A stretch of 64,000 bases of DNA from Paenibacillus sp. DMB5 (lineage in GTDB: Bacteria; Bacillota; Bacilli; Paenibacillales; Paenibacillaceae), in the NCBI RefSeq assembly GCF_001517085.1, contig NZ_LRAC01000120.1:124001-188000 (forward strand), given 5' to 3'. The notes beneath the pieces were generated by a model. The model was not told the DNA's origin, did not search any database, and saw only the letters and a program-made list of their open reading frames with translations. This document shows positions 18,970 to 28,893 of the stretch, one piece after another. Every line of letters starts with the position of its first letter. Position 1 is the stretch's first letter. The position numbers were made by a program, and so were the translations under genes.

Positions 18970-21410
18970 CTAAACAGTGAATTGTCCATGGATAAGCCGG
19001 ATTGTCGGCTGCAGCGTGCCTTCAGGCGCACGGAATTCCAGATTATCCTCCAGCAACATATATCTGGAAGGATAGGCCGCGTAGCTTGTAATGGACAGGC
19101 CATCCTGCTCCTCGGTAATGAATCCGTTGACACATTTCAGCCGGCCGCTGCTGTCCCGGTACAGGTAAGCGGTGGTTCCGAAGCCCAGCAGATACGCTGC
19201 CAGTTCTTCCCCCATGTCCCAGTCGTCACCTGACACGTCAGCGAAAAGTGCAGCGAATAATGGATCACTGGCACCTACAAACACCGACTGTCCGAAGCGG
19301 TTCCGCGAGAGATCGGGCATGTTCAGGTTCGGAGCTGCCACGCTGTAGGTCGAAGCTGCTTCACCGGGTGACAGGCGGCGCGGCGTTGAGCGCACATTCC
19401 AGTCGTAGCAGTTAAATACAGCCATTGTAGCGCGGTAAGCTGCCTCCAGGTAGGCGGGATCTCCTAAATGCTCATAAGCAAACAGTGCAGAAGAAGCTAC
19501 CAGACCGCCCCATAAGGAATGAATCATCGGGGACAAGGCTTCCCACCAGCGGTCAGGATTCTGCAGCCGGTAATCGTTGCTGAAGCCGATGTTGGCGAGA
19601 ATCAGCTGGCCATAGCGCGCAGCTTCGGCGGTATTACCCAGCAGGCATAATGCCTGGCACGTCGGGCCAAAACCGGCATTATCATAAAAATGCTCGGTAA
19701 CCGCCCCGCTGTAATGCCGCACACCTACATTCATGGAGCGGCCGAAGGCTTCCCAAAGCTGCTGCAGCCGGGATTGCCAAATTGTCAGGCCCGCTGTCTG
19801 CAGGGCGGACATGAGTTCCTCTATATAGAGGATAAACACACCGTTTAACCGGGATTCGTCCTTTTCGCGCTGCCGGGATGAGCGTCAGGATCAAGCCGCA
19901 TACACATAACCTCGGCAGCCCATTGCAGATATTCCTCTGCAGGATGCAGCTGTAGCAGGTCATCCTCCATTTGCGACAGCAGATAATATACATGTGCGAT
20001 ATAGTCAAAATCGTATATCCGGTAAAAGTCTCCGTACAGCGCCCGTGGCCGTGAGAAATCCCCGCCCTCGAACCAATGGGTGCGCATATCCAGTGCCGCT
20101 GCCTTTTCGGCTATGGCCACTTGCCCCGGGACAGGGCCGGTCATCCTGTTGTTCATTAGCAGAAAGGCCAGCTTCCCCAGGGATTCCCCCTGATTCGACA
20201 GCGGACGGAAGGCGTAGGGGCGTTCTGCTGCATCTGAGCCTGCATAGCTGTTGGCGCACATCCACTCCGCCCGTTTTCCGAGCAATGTGCTTACCGGTTC
20301 CAATACGTTCCAGATCAGCACATCGCTGCGGCCGTCATCAAGCACCAGCTCCAGCTTGTGCTCACCCGGGATGTTCCGCCGGAGGGAGACGTTATAAGAG
20401 GTTCCTCCGCTGCTTCTCCCGGCAGGTCCGGTTCCGGCAGATTCCGGAATCAGCGCTGCTGTAACATCCTCCAGAATGATATCTTGTGAATCACCCGGCG
20501 CGCTGTATAACCGCATTTCCTTCACCGTCACACCCTCCGGCATATGTAGGGAAGCCTGAAATACTCCGCCGGCAGGCAGTACAGGTGTATAGCTCCAGCG
20601 GGGATGTCCGAGCGTTTCGCCCCGGCGGTAAAAATCCTCCATGTCACTAAACGGGAGAAAACTGTAATCCCATCCTTTCAGTTCTCCGGGAGCCAGACTT
20701 AACATTTCGTAAGCAGAACCATAAATCCAGTCTGCAGCAGCTGAAGCGTTCATAGATGTTCCGTCTTCAACCAGGGACAGCCGGTGATAGAGCAGACCGT
20801 CAAGGGAGGGTGACACCTGCTCAAGAAAGCGGTTACTATAACGGCAATAAGAGCCAGACGTCACAGTCCTGCCCGCCAGGCCGTATATTCCGAGATGGGG
20901 ACCTTCATTGCTGCGCCGCACAGCTGCAAATTTGGCGAAATCACCGCCAAGATGGGGATGCACAGCGCAGGATTCGCGCATGTTGCGCAATACATTTACA
21001 TCCCGAAACATAATATAGGCGAGCGATAACCAGACATGGAAACCTTCTACATGAACAGGCTGAGCAGAGGTGTTGGTTAACATAATTCTCCAAAGCAGCT
21101 GCTCACCTTTCAAACTATATACCATAGAAAGTTTAATACGTGAAGTATTAAATTCTACAGCAGCCTGGCCGGGACCTTCCTGAGTGATCTGCGGGATAAA
21201 GCTGCTGCTGTTCAGCACCTCCCCATCCGCTTTCAGCTCCCACTCCCCGAACTGCTTATCTTCATCATCCCCGTATCCCGTCTCCTGTAAATATTGCGGA
21301 TTCATGACCCAGTTCATCAGATAGGGATCTTCCTGCAGGACAAGCAACTCTACCGCTCCCCTCCTGTTTAGGGCGATTCTGTACTTTTCATTGCCCAGTA
21401 TAGCCGTCAC
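18970..21410 (-). pseudogene. Unrecognised large protein of the sugar locus, one frameshift
   Basis: Two frames read as one protein of about 813 residues. The first (21410 to 19845) ends in nonsense after DPDAHPG; the second continues with REKDESRLNGVFILYIEEL and ends at 18970. One base added around 19860-19880 joins them. There is no signal peptide, so it is probably cytosolic. The N-terminal 330 residues look like a beta-sandwich (EGFHVWLSLAYIMF, LAPGELKGWDYSFLP). The C-terminal 400 look helical, like an (alpha/alpha) toroid (NAGFGPTCQALCLLGN, SLWGGLVASSALFAYEHLGD). This layout suits an intracellular glycoside hydrolase or phosphorylase, but I recognise no catalytic motif. DUF5695 is a possible family match that I could not test. 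A perfect operator copy sits 29 bases before the start. Confidence 0.75.
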
Positions 21411-21438
21411 GTCATCACCTCTTTCGTATCTGCTGCTA

Positions 21439-21454
21439 ATTTAAACGTTTAAAT
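21439..21454. promoter_or_regulatory. LacI-type operator copy 2 (perfect palindrome)
   Basis: ATTTAAACGTTTAAAT is a perfect 16-base palindrome, 29 bases before the start of the unknown large gene, where bound repressor would block transcription. Confidence 0.8.
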
Positions 21455-21604
21455 TGATTAAAAAGAAAAAATGATGTGAGATCACAACTTTATTTAAAAA
21501 GATAAGAAAAATTTAGATTTCACCAATCCTCTGTCCTTATCTTTCCTACAGAACCGGATACCGTCCTGTTAAGGACGGCGTAACCGTTTCTGCTTGTGTT
21601 CACA

Positions 21605-22645
21605 TCATTCATTGTTCAGATCTTTCACGGAGCTGCGCTCAATCAGGCGGCATTCAGGCATCTTCAGCTGCTGCACCTGATTTCCGTTAATCAGCTGGTA
21701 CAGTGATTCCATTGCCTGAAAGCCCATCTCATGCAGCGGCAGGCCCATCGTCGTAATACTCGGCTGAAGATAGTCGCTGAATTCGCGGTTATCGAAGCCG
21801 ATGACCGAGAGGTTCCCGGGGATGCTGACGCCGCGCTCGCCTGCCATCTGCAGAACACCGACCACCATCACATCATTCATCGACAGGATGGCTGTCGGCG
21901 GCTCGGGCAGGTCAAGCAGCTCGCCGGTCAGCCGGTAGCCGGATTCCCGCTCCCAATCCCCCATCTTGATCAGCACGGGATCGAACGGCAGCTCAAATTC
22001 AGTGACAGCTCTATAGTATCCCTTCAGCCGGTGTCTGGATGGAATAGAATCCATTAGTCCGCTGATAATGGCAATCCGCCGGTGTCCTTTGCTGACCAGA
22101 TAAGCCATCGCTTCAAAAGAGGCCTGTTCATCGTTAAACTGGATGGATAAATTGTCCTGCGTATACCCATAGGTATAAACAATAGGCTTGCCTTCAACAT
22201 CAATAAGTCCGGTCAGATCACGGGTGTGTACACCGATATAAATGATTCCGTCCACTTGCTTGCGGAGCAGCTCAGATACGGCGTTCAAGGCATACTTGCG
22301 GTAAACCTCCGTATCTCCGAAATTACGGCCAATCCGCTTATCCAGCCGGAGATTGACGAGCAGGATTTGCAGATCATGCCGGTCTCCGAAATCATTGATA
22401 CCGTCGATAATCTCCGGTGCGTTAAACACCGTGATATCCTCGGCAATGACCCCAATTGTATTTGTCCGGTTGCGTTTCAGGCTCTTGGCAATATCATTAG
22501 GCTTGTAATTCAGTTCCTCTATGGCCTCGGTCACCCGCCTGTGGGTTTCAGGACGCACATTCCGGGTACCGTTAAGCACATAAGAGACGGTAGCAATGGA
22601 AACATTGGCCTTGAGTGCAATGTCCTTGATGCTGGTTTTCCTCAT
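21605..22645 (-). CDS. LacI-family transcriptional regulator
   Basis: 346-residue repressor. The N-terminal helix-turn-helix and hinge are KDIALKANVSIATVSYVLNG and NDIAKSLKRNRTNTIGVI. The effector-binding periplasmic-binding-like core ends with FQAMESLYQLI. It is first in the locus and transcribed toward the unknown gene and the importer. Matching palindromes precede it and two other transcription units, so it very likely represses itself and the sugar genes until a sugar binds. Confidence 0.92.
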   Translation of the reverse strand: MRKTSIKDIALKANVSIATVSYVLNGTRNVRPETHRRVTEAIEELNYKPNDIAKSLKRNRTNTIGVIAEDITVFNAPEIIDGINDFGDRHDLQILLVNLRLDKRIGRNFGDTEVYRKYALNAVSELLRKQVDGIIYIGVHTRDLTGLIDVEGKPIVYTYGYTQDNLSIQFNDEQASFEAMAYLVSKGHRRIAIISGLMDSIPSRHRLKGYYRAVTEFELPFDPVLIKMGDWERESGYRLTGELLDLPEPPTAILSMNDVMVVGVLQMAGERGVSIPGNLSVIGFDNREFSDYLQPSITTMGLPLHEMGFQAMESLYQLINGNQVQQLKMPECRLIERSSVKDLNNE

Positions 22646-22687
22646 AGGCTACTCCTGTCTAAGCATCCGAACCATCGTCCATAAGCT

Positions 22688-22701
22688 ATTTAAACGTTTA
22701 G
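22688..22701. promoter_or_regulatory. LacI-type operator copy 3 (autoregulation)
   Basis: ATTTAAACGTTTAG, one mismatch from the palindrome at 21439, lies 43 bases upstream of the lacI-type start. Confidence 0.75.
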
Positions 22702-22774
22702 ATTTCTTGTTACTCCTAAAACTTACCATAACATTGGTATTTCCGCAAGCCCTTTCATTACAGTAATTCCGGTT

Positions 22775-23290
22775 TTATAGCGACTTTTCCATAATAAAAT
22801 CGGTCTGCGCTTCATCGCCCATCTGGAAGATATGTGTGCCAGTCTGTACAAACCCCATTTTTTGATAAAAACCGATGGCCGGCCCGTTCTTCTCCCATAC
22901 TCCCAGCCAGATACGGGTTTTGTTGTGCGTGACCGCGTTATTAAGCGCATGGATGATCAGGTTTTTTCCAAGCCCCATTCCATGATATCTGCTGCTGATG
23001 TAGATCCTCTCAATTTCGAGCGTGTCCGGGCCCATAGCTTCGGATTGGGCTTCATCTATGTTTAGCTTAAGATAGCCGGCAGGTTCCCCGTTCACCATGA
23101 CAAAAAAGAATTCCGAGCCCGGCCGTGTCAGCTCCTGCTCCAGCTTCTCAGCAGAAAAAGCCTTGTCCAGATAATCCTTCATAACCTCCGGCGAATTCTG
23201 ATCTTTGAAGGTCTCATCGAAGGTTTCAATACTAAGGGCTTGAAGTTCCTTCAGATCGTCCATGGTGCATTGTTTGATCGTGATATTCAT
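22775..23290 (-). CDS. paiA: Spermidine/spermine N-acetyltransferase, PaiA-like GNAT
   Basis: 171-residue GNAT acetyltransferase. It follows Bacillus subtilis PaiA closely along its length, for example QALSIETFDETFKDQNSPE, LEIERIYISSRYHGMGLGK (acetyl-CoA loop) and IWLGVWEKNGPAIGFYQKMG. PaiA acetylates polyamines and was first described as a regulator of sporulation and degradative enzyme genes. No paiB follows. It lies 29 bp downstream of a MarR gene, probably in one transcript. Confidence 0.85.
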   Translation of the reverse strand: MNITIKQCTMDDLKELQALSIETFDETFKDQNSPEVMKDYLDKAFSAEKLEQELTRPGSEFFFVMVNGEPAGYLKLNIDEAQSEAMGPDTLEIERIYISSRYHGMGLGKNLIIHALNNAVTHNKTRIWLGVWEKNGPAIGFYQKMGFVQTGTHIFQMGDEAQTDFIMEKSL

Positions 23291-23319
23291 TTCGTTAGCG
23301 GCTCCTTTACTTTATGCAA

Positions 23320-23772
23320 TCAATATTCGCGTTTAATGCCCTTCTTTACCGATTCCCAGTCCATTTCCACATTCTTTCTGACCCGCTGCAAAAGCTGGAA
23401 CAAGATATCTGTCTCTGATTCGGATAATCCCGCCAGAGCCACGTTGTCCGAATGCGCATGTTCTCTCATAATAAAAGGAAAAACCTGCTCTCCCTTGGCA
23501 GTGGGAAAAAGCCGGTTAATCTTCCGGTTATGCGGATCATCCCTCTTCTCGACCAGTCCGTTATGTTCAAGCTTCTGGATTGCCCGGGCAGCAGTAGTTC
23601 GGTCAACCTTGAGCATTTCAGCCACCTTCTCCTGTATAATACCCGGGTGCTCACAGATGCGCACAAGGTAGAGGTATTGACCTTTTGTCAGGTCGAACTC
23701 TTTAAATTCTATATTGCTGATCGAATCAAGGGCTCTGGCAATCATCCCGATTTCGCGCAGAATTTCCTTCAT
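23320..23772 (-). CDS. MarR-family transcriptional regulator
   Basis: 150-residue winged-helix regulator. The recognition part is QEKVAEMLKVDRTTAARAIQ, followed by the wing EKRDDPHNRKINRLFPTAKG. The frame opens at 23835, but GGGAG lies 8 bases before the ATG at 23772 (MKEILREIG), which fits MarR length. It probably controls itself and the downstream PaiA-like acetyltransferase; the signal is unknown. Confidence 0.85.
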   Translation of the reverse strand: MKEILREIGMIARALDSISNIEFKEFDLTKGQYLYLVRICEHPGIIQEKVAEMLKVDRTTAARAIQKLEHNGLVEKRDDPHNRKINRLFPTAKGEQVFPFIMREHAHSDNVALAGLSESETDILFQLLQRVRKNVEMDWESVKKGIKREY

Positions 23773-23883
23773 GGCGGCCGCTCCCATCCTTTTAATAGTA
23801 TTAATAATATCTCTTATTTGTTGTAAATACAACAATTATCCTGTGCCTACTGATTAGTTAAGCATATTAAATCCTTTTCACCT

Positions 23884-23948
23884 GAAAAAAAGTGCACCTG
23901 CTTGTCAGCCAATCGCCAACAATACAAATGCACCTTGCAGCAGGACTG
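23884..23948 (-). terminator. Probable terminator of the sugar acetyltransferase gene
   Basis: On the minus strand GGTGCATTTG and CAAGCAGGTGCAC can form a long imperfect stem followed by seven T. Confidence 0.45.
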
Positions 23949-23963
23949 CTATTTCCGGATTTT

Positions 23964-24575
23964 TTACCGGTAATCCTCAACATCGAATTCCCTGTCCTTG
24001 AAATAATATTTCCGGTCCTCTTCCGTAATCTCACGGATCACTCGACAAGGATTTCCTGCGGCAATCACATTGTCCGGAATATCCTTCGTTACCACACTGC
24101 CTGCCCCGATTACAGCATTGCGGCCTATTGTAACTCCCGGAGTGACGACCACATTTCCGCCTATCCAGACGTTATCTCCAATCGTAATAGCAATGCCATA
24201 CTCATAGCCGGAATTTCGCGAATCAGGGTGAATAGGATGGCCTGCTGTATAGAGAGATACATTAGGGGCGAACATTACATTGTTGCCGATCTTAACCTTG
24301 CCGACATCGAGAATTGTACAATTGAAATTGGCATAGAAATTGTCGCCCGCCTCAATATTCAAGCCGTAATCACAATAAAAAGGCGGCTCTATGTGTACTC
24401 CCTTGCCGGCCTTTCCCAGAATGCTGCGGATAAGCTCCTCCTGTCTGGCCCGTTCATCCGGGCGCAGCTGATTGTACTGCTGAACCTTACGCTTATTCTC
24501 GGTACGCTCTTCCATCAGACCATCCAGCCACGCTTTATAAGGCAGTCCGGCCAGCATGCGTTCTTTTTGATTCAT
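23964..24575 (-). CDS. maa: Maltose/galactoside O-acetyltransferase (left-handed beta-helix)
   Basis: 203-residue acetyl-CoA-dependent sugar O-acetyltransferase. The N-terminal Maa cap (MLAGLPYKAW) is followed by hexapeptide repeats (IGNNVMFAPNVSLYTAGHP, IGDNVWIGGNVVVTPGVTIG); the catalytic His is in YTAGHP. It would acetylate non-metabolisable or excess sugars in the cytosol. It lies 22 bp after the MFS gene and probably forms an operon with it. Confidence 0.88.
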   Translation of the reverse strand: MNQKERMLAGLPYKAWLDGLMEERTENKRKVQQYNQLRPDERARQEELIRSILGKAGKGVHIEPPFYCDYGLNIEAGDNFYANFNCTILDVGKVKIGNNVMFAPNVSLYTAGHPIHPDSRNSGYEYGIAITIGDNVWIGGNVVVTPGVTIGRNAVIGAGSVVTKDIPDNVIAAGNPCRVIREITEEDRKYYFKDREFDVEDYR

Positions 24576-24597
24576 TGCTTTCAGCGTCCTTTCCTTT

Positions 24598-25815
24598 TTA
24601 AATTCCGGTCCGTTTGGTGCGGATTACCCGATTAACATTTTCGGCACTCATAAACATCAGGCTCAGGAACAGCAGAACCGTGAACGGGAAAATGGCTACA
24701 GTAGTCTTAGCGGCAATAAAACCGAATAACGGCGGCAGCAGCGTCGTTCCCGTATAGGCAACAGCCATCTGATAGCCCATGAGACGGGTGGAATTTTCTT
24801 TGCCGAAGCGTGCCGGTGTCTCATGCAGCAGCCCGGGGTAAATTGGTGCCAGCCCGAGGCCGATCAGGATCAGGCCAACCAGCAGAAAAGAATCCGGGAG
24901 AGGCAGCAGCAATAGTATGCCTCCAGCCATAGCAACAAGCTGTCCCGAGCGGATCAGTATTTTATTGTTCACCTTTAACGTAATGAAGCCCGAGAGAAGA
25001 CGTCCGACGGTAATCCCCCCATAATACATGGAGATCCACGCGGCGGCAGTCTGTGCATCCAGTTCCCGAGTTCCTACAAGGAAGCTGGCTCCCCATAAGC
25101 CGACGGTCATCTCTACCCCGCAATAGAACAGAAAAGCGATCAGGGTCGTTTTTACCCCTTTAATCCCGAAAATATTAGTCTTGGCGGATGCTCCAGTTGT
25201 ACCTTTGTCATCCCTGTAATGTTCCGCTTCCGGCTCCTCTCCCGCCTTGTTCCGCTCATGAACAGCGGCGATCCTGGACCATAGCGGCAGCGTTACGAGT
25301 AAAATAACGACCAGCGCAAACTGGATTACAGCAACTGCTGCATAACCGCCGCGCCAGGAGCCCTGATCCGCCATATAGAAGGACATAATGATAGGCCCCA
25401 TCGTTGCCCCTACTCCCCAGAAGCAGTGCAGCCAGTTCATATGATGCGCTTTGTAGTGGGCTGCAACATAATTGTTGAGTGCCGCATCAACCGAGCCTGC
25501 TCCGAGGCCTAAGGGAATCGCCAGCAGCAGCAGCCACAATAGCGAAGGAGCGGCCGAGAAGCCGAGCAGCGCAGCTGCTGTCATCAAGCAGCTGATCAAG
25601 GTGACTTTACCGGTGCCCAGCCATTCAATCATTTTCCCGCTGGCCAGGCTGGATACAATGGTTCCGGCTGCGATAATCATGGCGATTACACCTGCTGAAT
25701 CTAATGATGCATTCAATTCAGGCTGCATAACCGGCCAGGCGGAGCCAAGCAGGGAATCCGGGAGCCCCAGGCTGATAAAGGCCAGATAAATAATGACAAG
25801 AAACCAGGTTGCCAT
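24598..25815 (-). CDS. MFS transporter (FucP/YfkF-like sugar or drug permease)
   Basis: 405-residue membrane protein with about 12 predicted spans and an acidic/basic cytoplasmic loop near residue 200 (NKAGEEPEAEHYRDDKG). LGLPDSLLGSAWPVM at the start and LGLGLAPIYPGLLHETPARFG near the end are typical of bacterial MFS sugar-type permeases. It is followed by a sugar O-acetyltransferase, so a role in sugar export or detoxification is conceivable. Substrate not determinable. Confidence 0.82.
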   Translation of the reverse strand: MATWFLVIIYLAFISLGLPDSLLGSAWPVMQPELNASLDSAGVIAMIIAAGTIVSSLASGKMIEWLGTGKVTLISCLMTAAALLGFSAAPSLLWLLLLAIPLGLGAGSVDAALNNYVAAHYKAHHMNWLHCFWGVGATMGPIIMSFYMADQGSWRGGYAAVAVIQFALVVILLVTLPLWSRIAAVHERNKAGEEPEAEHYRDDKGTTGASAKTNIFGIKGVKTTLIAFLFYCGVEMTVGLWGASFLVGTRELDAQTAAAWISMYYGGITVGRLLSGFITLKVNNKILIRSGQLVAMAGGILLLLPLPDSFLLVGLILIGLGLAPIYPGLLHETPARFGKENSTRLMGYQMAVAYTGTTLLPPLFGFIAAKTTVAIFPFTVLLFLSLMFMSAENVNRVIRTKRTGI

Positions 25816-25852
25816 ACAATCCCTCTTTCAACACATAAATTTAGATAAGATG

Positions 25853-26233
25853 TTAAACCGTGATTTCGATCTGATTATCCTCAAATCCGAGAATGCAGCT
25901 CTCATAATAGCCGTCTCCTGTTGTACGGGGACCGCTCAAAATGGTATAGCCGGCTTGCTTCAGCTCCTGTGTTAACGCGTCAACCCTGGTTTTGCTGCCA
26001 ACACTGAACGCCAGATGGATGAGCCCTGTGCGCTTCAGCCCATTTTCCTGCTCCATACCAGGTCTGTTCATAATTTCTAGGCGTGCACCGCCCTCGAAGG
26101 CTAAAAAGTAGGTACGTAAGCCGGTGACTGGATTATGGTATAATTCACCGGGTATAGCCTGAAAGAAAGTAACGAAAAACGTTTTGGCTGATTCCAGATC
26201 CTGGACATACATGGCGACATGTTCTATTTTCAT
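25853..26233 (-). CDS. VOC-family protein (glyoxalase/bleomycin-resistance fold)
   Basis: 126-residue vicinal-oxygen-chelate protein. His in MKIEHVAMYVQDLE, Glu in ARLEIM, His in GLIHLAFSVG and a final Glu in NQIEITV give the four metal positions of glyoxalase-I-like enzymes. It is small, cytosolic and probably transcribed with the MFS gene 37 bp downstream. The reaction is not predictable; it could be a lyase, a dioxygenase or a binding protein. Confidence 0.82.
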   Translation of the reverse strand: MKIEHVAMYVQDLESAKTFFVTFFQAIPGELYHNPVTGLRTYFLAFEGGARLEIMNRPGMEQENGLKRTGLIHLAFSVGSKTRVDALTQELKQAGYTILSGPRTTGDGYYESCILGFEDNQIEITV

Positions 26234-26318
26234 ATCCTAAGCTCCTTCGTTATTACAACTACTTTATAAAGTGTCTTTACTTAATATGCGCTACCATTCA
26301 CTCTTTGTCAATACATTA

Positions 26319-27320
26319 CTAAAATTGTACCGGCATAGGATTAAGCTTTTGCAAAGTCAACATGCGCATCCCAGCTTCGTAATCAGCCTGAAACGTATTG
26401 CTCAGAATCACTTCAGGATAATGCGGCATCGGTTCCCGGACCTGATAGCCTTTCCAGAATTCATTCCAGCGTTCAGCATCTGTCATCTCCTGATAGATCA
26501 CGATTTGATCCGGGGCAAGAACGGCGTTAACGCTCTGAATAATACGGCAGGCCGCCTCCAGTAATACATTCTCACTGATTTCAGCGTACCAGTCGATCTT
26601 TTGCGGGAGGAATTTAATCTCTCCGGCCATGCCGTTTTTGCCTCTGATGATATTGGCGTTAAGATAAATGCCCATACCGGGCGGATACTTCTGCGGAAAG
26701 TAGATCCCCGTTATACATTGCCCGTCTGCTTCTCCCCGTGAGGCCTGGTAGCCAAACACCGCTGCGTTGACATCATTCTCCACCATAACCGGCAGTTTAA
26801 ACTGCTGCTCCAGTTCTTCAATCAACGTAGCGCCCTGCAGCTCGTGGTGACTGGCTACAACGATTCTGCCGTTAACAATCTGCCCCGGAATACCCATGCC
26901 GATTACTTTCACCTGCGGACAGGCAATTAAAAAGCCATGGATGATGTCAGCAAAATACTGCTGTTCAAAGGCAGGCAGCACATATTCCTTTTGGCTCACG
27001 ATCCGGTTTTCCAGATTGATTACAGCTGCAGAAGCAACGCGCTGCCCTTGATTCTCCTTCAAATAAATAACCAGCGCCTGGCTATGATCATAGTTGAACC
27101 GGTAGGTCAGGGCCGGTCGGCCTCCTCCGGATGCAGCTGTCTGGTCTTCAAAGAGTTCCTTTGAATCCAGCAGCTCCTTGACGAGCGAGTTGACCGTAAC
27201 CACGCTAAGCTTTGTCAGCGCGGCCAGCTGCGGCTTGGTTGCAGTCCCGGCACGCTTCATCACCTGGCGCACATTATTCAGATTGATTTCCTTCATCAGA
27301 TTGGCATTTGCGTTCTTCAT
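26319..27320 (-). CDS. ROK-family regulator (XylR/NagC-like), short form without zinc motif
   Basis: 333 residues. The N-terminal winged helix-turn-helix is NNVRQVMKRAGTATKPQLAA with LSVVTVNSLVKEL. The ROK sugar-binding core has GMGIPGQIVNGRI and the signature PVMVENDVNAAVFG. ROK repressors of the XylR/NagC type usually carry a CxCGxxGC zinc site; none is seen here and the C-terminus is short. This suggests a regulator with altered effector binding. No obvious target gene is adjacent; the VOC/MFS/acetyltransferase group downstream is a candidate. Confidence 0.82.
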   Translation of the reverse strand: MKNANANLMKEINLNNVRQVMKRAGTATKPQLAALTKLSVVTVNSLVKELLDSKELFEDQTAASGGGRPALTYRFNYDHSQALVIYLKENQGQRVASAAVINLENRIVSQKEYVLPAFEQQYFADIIHGFLIACPQVKVIGMGIPGQIVNGRIVVASHHELQGATLIEELEQQFKLPVMVENDVNAAVFGYQASRGEADGQCITGIYFPQKYPPGMGIYLNANIIRGKNGMAGEIKFLPQKIDWYAEISENVLLEAACRIIQSVNAVLAPDQIVIYQEMTDAERWNEFWKGYQVREPMPHYPEVILSNTFQADYEAGMRMLTLQKLNPMPVQF

Positions 27321-27394
27321 AATAACCTCTTCCTGGGTCGTAATAACAAGATCATAGCATATAAGCGCCTATCAAGTCTTGATCCTCCATAAAA

Positions 27395-27425
27395 GGAAAA
27401 AGCCCGGGTCGAGAGACCCGGACTT
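27395..27425 (-). terminator. Terminator of the zwf-tal-gnd operon
   Basis: AGTCCGGGTC and GACCCGGGCT form a stem (27401-27424), followed on the minus strand by TTTTTCC. It lies 16 bp past the gnd stop. Confidence 0.85.
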
Positions 27426-27440
27426 CTTACATCTATCAGA

Positions 27441-28859
27441 TTATTCGCCCTGGCTCATCCACTGGAAATGGAAGCTGCCTGGCTTGTCAACACGTTCAAA
27501 GGTATGTGCACCGAAGTAGTCACGCTGAGCCTGCAGCAGGTTGGCAGGGAGTCTTTCGGAACGGTAGCTGTCATAGTAGGCAAGACCGGAAGCAAACGCC
27601 GGAACCGGAATACCGCGTTTAACAGCCAATGCCACAACTTCTCTCCAAGCATCCTGGTAGTTATGGACAACATTGCTGAAATACTCATCCAGGAACAGGT
27701 TCTTCAGCTCAGGATCACGGTCATAGGCATCCTTGATATTCTGCAGGAAGCCGGCACGGATGATGCAGCCGCCGCGGAAGATCATAGCGATGCTGCCGTA
27801 GTTCAGGTTCCAGTTGTATTCGTCCGATGCTACGCGCATCTGGGCGAAGCCCTGGGCGTAGGAGGCGATTTTGCTGGCGTACAGCGCTTTGCGGACAGCT
27901 TCAATGAATTCCTTGGCATCCCCTTCAAAGCTCTTGACCTCAGGTCCCTGCAGGCGCTTGCTGGCCGCTACACGCTCTTCCTTCATCGCAGACAGGAAGC
28001 GGGCAAAGACGGATTCGGTGATGATGGACAGCGGTACGCCAAGATCCAGTGCGTTCTGGCTGGTCCATTTCCCCGTGCCCTTCTGGCCGGCGGAATCAAG
28101 GATGACATCGACCATCGGCTTGCCGGTTTCCGGGTCAGCTTTGGCAAAGATGTCGGCAGTAATCTCGATCAGGTAGCTGCTCAGCTCGCCGCGGTTCCAC
28201 TCGGCAAAAATCTCATGCAGTTCAGCGGTATCAAGACCCAGCACATCCTTCAGCAGCTGGTAAGCTTCACCGATCAGCTGCATATCACCGTACTCGATGC
28301 CGTTATGGACCATTTTGACATAGTGTCCGGCACCGTCCGGTCCAATGTAGGTCGAGCACGGATCGCCGTCCACTTTAGCGGAGATAGCTGTCAGAATCGG
28401 TTCAACAAGCTCGTAAGCATCCTGCTGGCCGCCCGGCATAATCGCCGGCCCTTTCAGTGCGCCTTCTTCACCGCCGGATACACCTGCACCGATGAAGCGG
28501 AAGCCCTGAGCCTGCAGCTCTTTGTTGCGGCGCTGTGTGTCAGGGAAAAAGGCGTTGCCGCCGTCAATCAGAATGTCGCCCGGCGAAAGAAACGGAACCA
28601 GCTGCTGAATTGTATCATCAGTCGGCTTGCCTGCTTTAACCATAATCATGATTTTGCGCGGCAGCTCCAGCGATTGTACGAACTCCTCAATGCTGTATGC
28701 TCCAACGAAGTTTTTACCGGCTGCTTCAGCCAGCAGTTCATCCGTCTTTTCAGAAGAACGGTTATATACGGCTACCGAAAATCCCTTGCTCTCCATATTC
28801 ATGGCCAGGTTCTTACCCATTACGGCCAGTCCGACCACGCCAATTTGCTGTTTACCCAT
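27441..28859 (-). CDS. gnd: 6-phosphogluconate dehydrogenase (decarboxylating)
   Basis: 472-residue cytosolic enzyme converting 6-phosphogluconate to ribulose-5-phosphate, CO2 and NADPH. The Rossmann motif [15 protein letters not shown] is at the N-terminus. Substrate-binding segments are [18 protein letters not shown] and [25 protein letters not shown] lies near the end. A TTG two codons upstream (28865) is also open, but ATG 28859 matches family starts; GGGAGG lies upstream. It is the last gene of zwf-tal-gnd. Confidence 0.95.
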   Translation of the reverse strand: MGKQQIGVVGLAVMGKNLAMNMESKGFSVAVYNRSSEKTDELLAEAAGKNFVGAYSIEEFVQSLELPRKIMIMVKAGKPTDDTIQQLVPFLSPGDILIDGGNAFFPDTQRRNKELQAQGFRFIGAGVSGGEEGALKGPAIMPGGQQDAYELVEPILTAISAKVDGDPCSTYIGPDGAGHYVKMVHNGIEYGDMQLIGEAYQLLKDVLGLDTAELHEIFAEWNRGELSSYLIEITADIFAKADPETGKPMVDVILDSAGQKGTGKWTSQNALDLGVPLSIITESVFARFLSAMKEERVAASKRLQGPEVKSFEGDAKEFIEAVRKALYASKIASYAQGFAQMRVASDEYNWNLNYGSIAMIFRGGCIIRAGFLQNIKDAYDRDPELKNLFLDEYFSNVVHNYQDAWREVVALAVKRGIPVPAFASGLAYYDSYRSERLPANLLQAQRDYFGAHTFERVDKPGSFHFQWMSQGE

Positions 28860-28893
28860 CCTCAATAAGCCTCCCTTTGTATATTCCGGATTA

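Noticed and set aside
27468-28868. 466-codon plus-strand ORF antisense to gnd
   Set aside because: Antisense shadow caused by the codon bias of a highly conserved gene; no recognisable domains.
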